In this document: positions 16,204-18,223 of the stretch, piece after piece
Numbering within the stretch: position 1 is the first letter of the stretch
How the letters are laid out: each line of letters starts with the position of its first letter
Assembly (NCBI GenBank): GCA_001970855.1
Contig: LSSN01001770.1
Span: 1 to 18,223 of the forward strand
Length of the DNA: 18,223 nucleotides
Reading direction: 5' to 3'
Source of the DNA: Smittium culicis
Lineage: Eukaryota; Kickxellomycota; Harpellomycetes; Harpellales; Legeriomycetaceae
Translations under genes and position numbers: made by a program
Notes under the pieces: generated by a model
Told to the model about the DNA's origin: nothing
Databases searched by the model: none
The model's input: the letters and a program-made list of their open reading frames with translations, nothing else

Positions 16204-18223
16204 TCTCTGTGAAAAAAAAAAGAAGAAGAAGCGTTTAAGGCTTTTCTATAGCCTTATTTAATAATTGAGCTTAGATAAGTGCTTATTCTACGTTTATCAT
16301 TATTAAAGAAGCATGAATGAGTAATCTTTTGTTTTCTTGCTGTGTTCAACGCTATAATAAACATGATTATAATTTATCTAATATAATAATTTATACAATT
16401 ATTAAGAGGCTATTATAATATAATGGGTTAACTTTGTAGAAAATTCTACTCAAAAAAATTTATAATACGTCCGGGAAGAAATTACAGGGGAAAATCAATC
16501 AAATTCTAAATCTCAGAAAATCTCAAAATTGAATTATCGAGGTATTATAAATTTGTATTTAATATAAATAAAATAACGGTAACTTTGAAAAAAGCGTGTT
16601 AAGAAAATAAACACATGTAATTTAAGTAATTTTTTTCTCAAAAAACATTATAGCATTTTGGATTTAGTATTAATTTTTGGTTAATAGAAAATTTTTTAAA
16701 AAAAAACATCATAATAGTGATAGTAATAGATAGAAATCTCTAGAGATTAGTTTTGTATTAAACCTAATGCTTCCTAATAAATATTTCATATGTTCACGAG
16801 ATATTTATGGGACAAAGCTAACTGAGCCAGAAGTAGAAAGGATACAAAATGTTGTATCTATATAATAAAAAAGTCGCTCAAAATAAAAATATTTGGAAAA
16901 CTTGTTTTTAAACTAAATCATGATTTATATGTGGGTAAAATTTTATTCTAAATAATCCAATGTGATAGGAGCCTAAATTAAAATGATGTTCGTTTTTGTT
17001 TTCGTATCCTTATTCTTATTAAATTTTTTATTTTCTTACAATGATACTAGCAATTTAGAATAGGCTTATAACCCTACTATCATAGCCTAAAATAAATACA
17101 AATAAATCGAAATTTAGAAATAAATAGGATATTTTTGTGTTTTACAAAGAAATATTCATTTTTGTAGCTAAAATTGCAATAATTAAAATTTAAATCACAA
17201 AAGTTAATTTTTTTTTTGTTCGCCGATTAGCTGTGGTAAAAAAAAATGAAAATTTTATTATTTTCAATATTTTTTCATGAGCATTCTTAAAAATAATAGT
17301 CAAAGCCTTAAAAAAGGGCAAAACTTTGAGTTATTTAGCCAAATTATTACTTTAAATAACATCGTAACCTTAAAAAATATAATACTAAAAAAAAAGTCTG
17401 AAATGAATGATATTGTACTTAAAACTGTAGTATTTTAAGATAAAATGTGATTTTTTATCTTGAATATATATATATGCTAAAACACGATTTTCAGAATTTA
17501 GTGGAAGCGAAAGTAAGAGATAAATTTTGATAATAATTAATTTTTTGGTTAATTTTTTTCTATATTGATAACATTGGGTATAAAAATATATGAAAGCACA
17601 AAATATATCGAGAAATTTTTAATATACACGGAATCTGAGACATCAAAATATCAATTAATTAAAATAACCTGCATAAAATCAAATTAAAGTTAATAGTTAT
17701 TGTACAAATCTTATTAGTTTTGAAAGAAGCTATTTCGGCAAAAATTTTAGTGTTTGTGCGTTAAAATAATGATAATATTTTTTTCAAAAATACAGAGTGT
17801 AGTCAAAAATAATTATATATTTTTGAGGATTCTGAAAGAAAACTTGCATGTGAAACTCAATTTAGTACTAATATTAGAGAATTATTTCTCCTATTAAAAA
17901 AATATATGCACAAAAATCCAATAATTACACTTTGAGGGGTATTTTTAAATTAACTAAATTAAATATAGATGGGTTTCAATTAATATCTACAATATATTAG
18001 AGATACAAACCATTTAAAAATTTAATTTCTAACACCTAGTTTAAAACTCTTAAATCAAATACAAATTGCAATCACTTAAATTTTAATCAAAAATATATTG
18101 AATAATCGGATACTAATTGAAAATTAAACTAAAAATAGTCGTAGTGTTTTGAAAAATTGAAGAAAATTTTACCAGTTATTAATCAAAATTATTCGTTAAA
18201 AATTCAAAATATTGTCAAAAGTT
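16204..18223. other. AT-rich spacer to the right edge
   Basis: About 2 kb with no open frame worth calling on either strand and no TTAA element. There is a short AAG run at about 16221-16231, a small hairpin AAGGCT...AGCCTT at 16237-16254, and TATATA repeats near 17463-17473. None points to a function. Confidence 0.4.

Overview
This window looks like nuclear DNA from an AT-rich fungus with few, short introns. The evidence is a class V myosin of fungal type with a DIL cargo tail, two introns of about 75 nt, a type II membrane glycosyltransferase, and very AT-rich spacer DNA (roughly 20-27% GC, against about 40% in the myosin). The intron donors (GTAATC, GTAATT) are not the GTATGT of budding yeasts. 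The sparse gene layout would suit an early-diverging lineage such as Harpellales/Kickxellomycotina, but that placement is an inference from style, not from a match.

Layout. All convincing genes are on the minus strand. Positions 1-137 hold the first 45 codons of a gene that runs off the left edge. Positions 1100-2338 encode a GT31-like glycosyltransferase with a membrane anchor and a very basic tail built from 18/36-bp tandem repeats. Positions 5160-10441 encode a complete class V myosin heavy chain. When the two small 5' exons are joined, the protein is 1710 residues. A four-codon upstream ORF ends on the myosin start codon (TAATG).

The spacers are not empty. Four copies (3716-3911, 4265-4460, 12520-12720, 15387-15583) of one non-coding element of about 196-201 bp start and end in TTAA, with CCCTTTCCC-type terminal inverted repeats. 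They look like piggyBac-type MITEs. The copy at 12520-12720 has perfect ends and carries a 20-bp subterminal palindrome at one end only. A fifth, unpaired end lies at 3588.

To the right of the myosin there is no convincing gene for more than 7 kb. Short stretches of raised GC with open frames (10884-11105, 14319-14525, 14779-15027, 15881-16203) stand out from the AT-rich background. They may be small genes or decayed coding sequence, and I recognise none of them. The genes show no operon-like or pathway link: the glycosyltransferase should act in the Golgi and the myosin on actin-based vesicle and organelle transport, so any shared role in secretion or cell-wall growth is only a general association.
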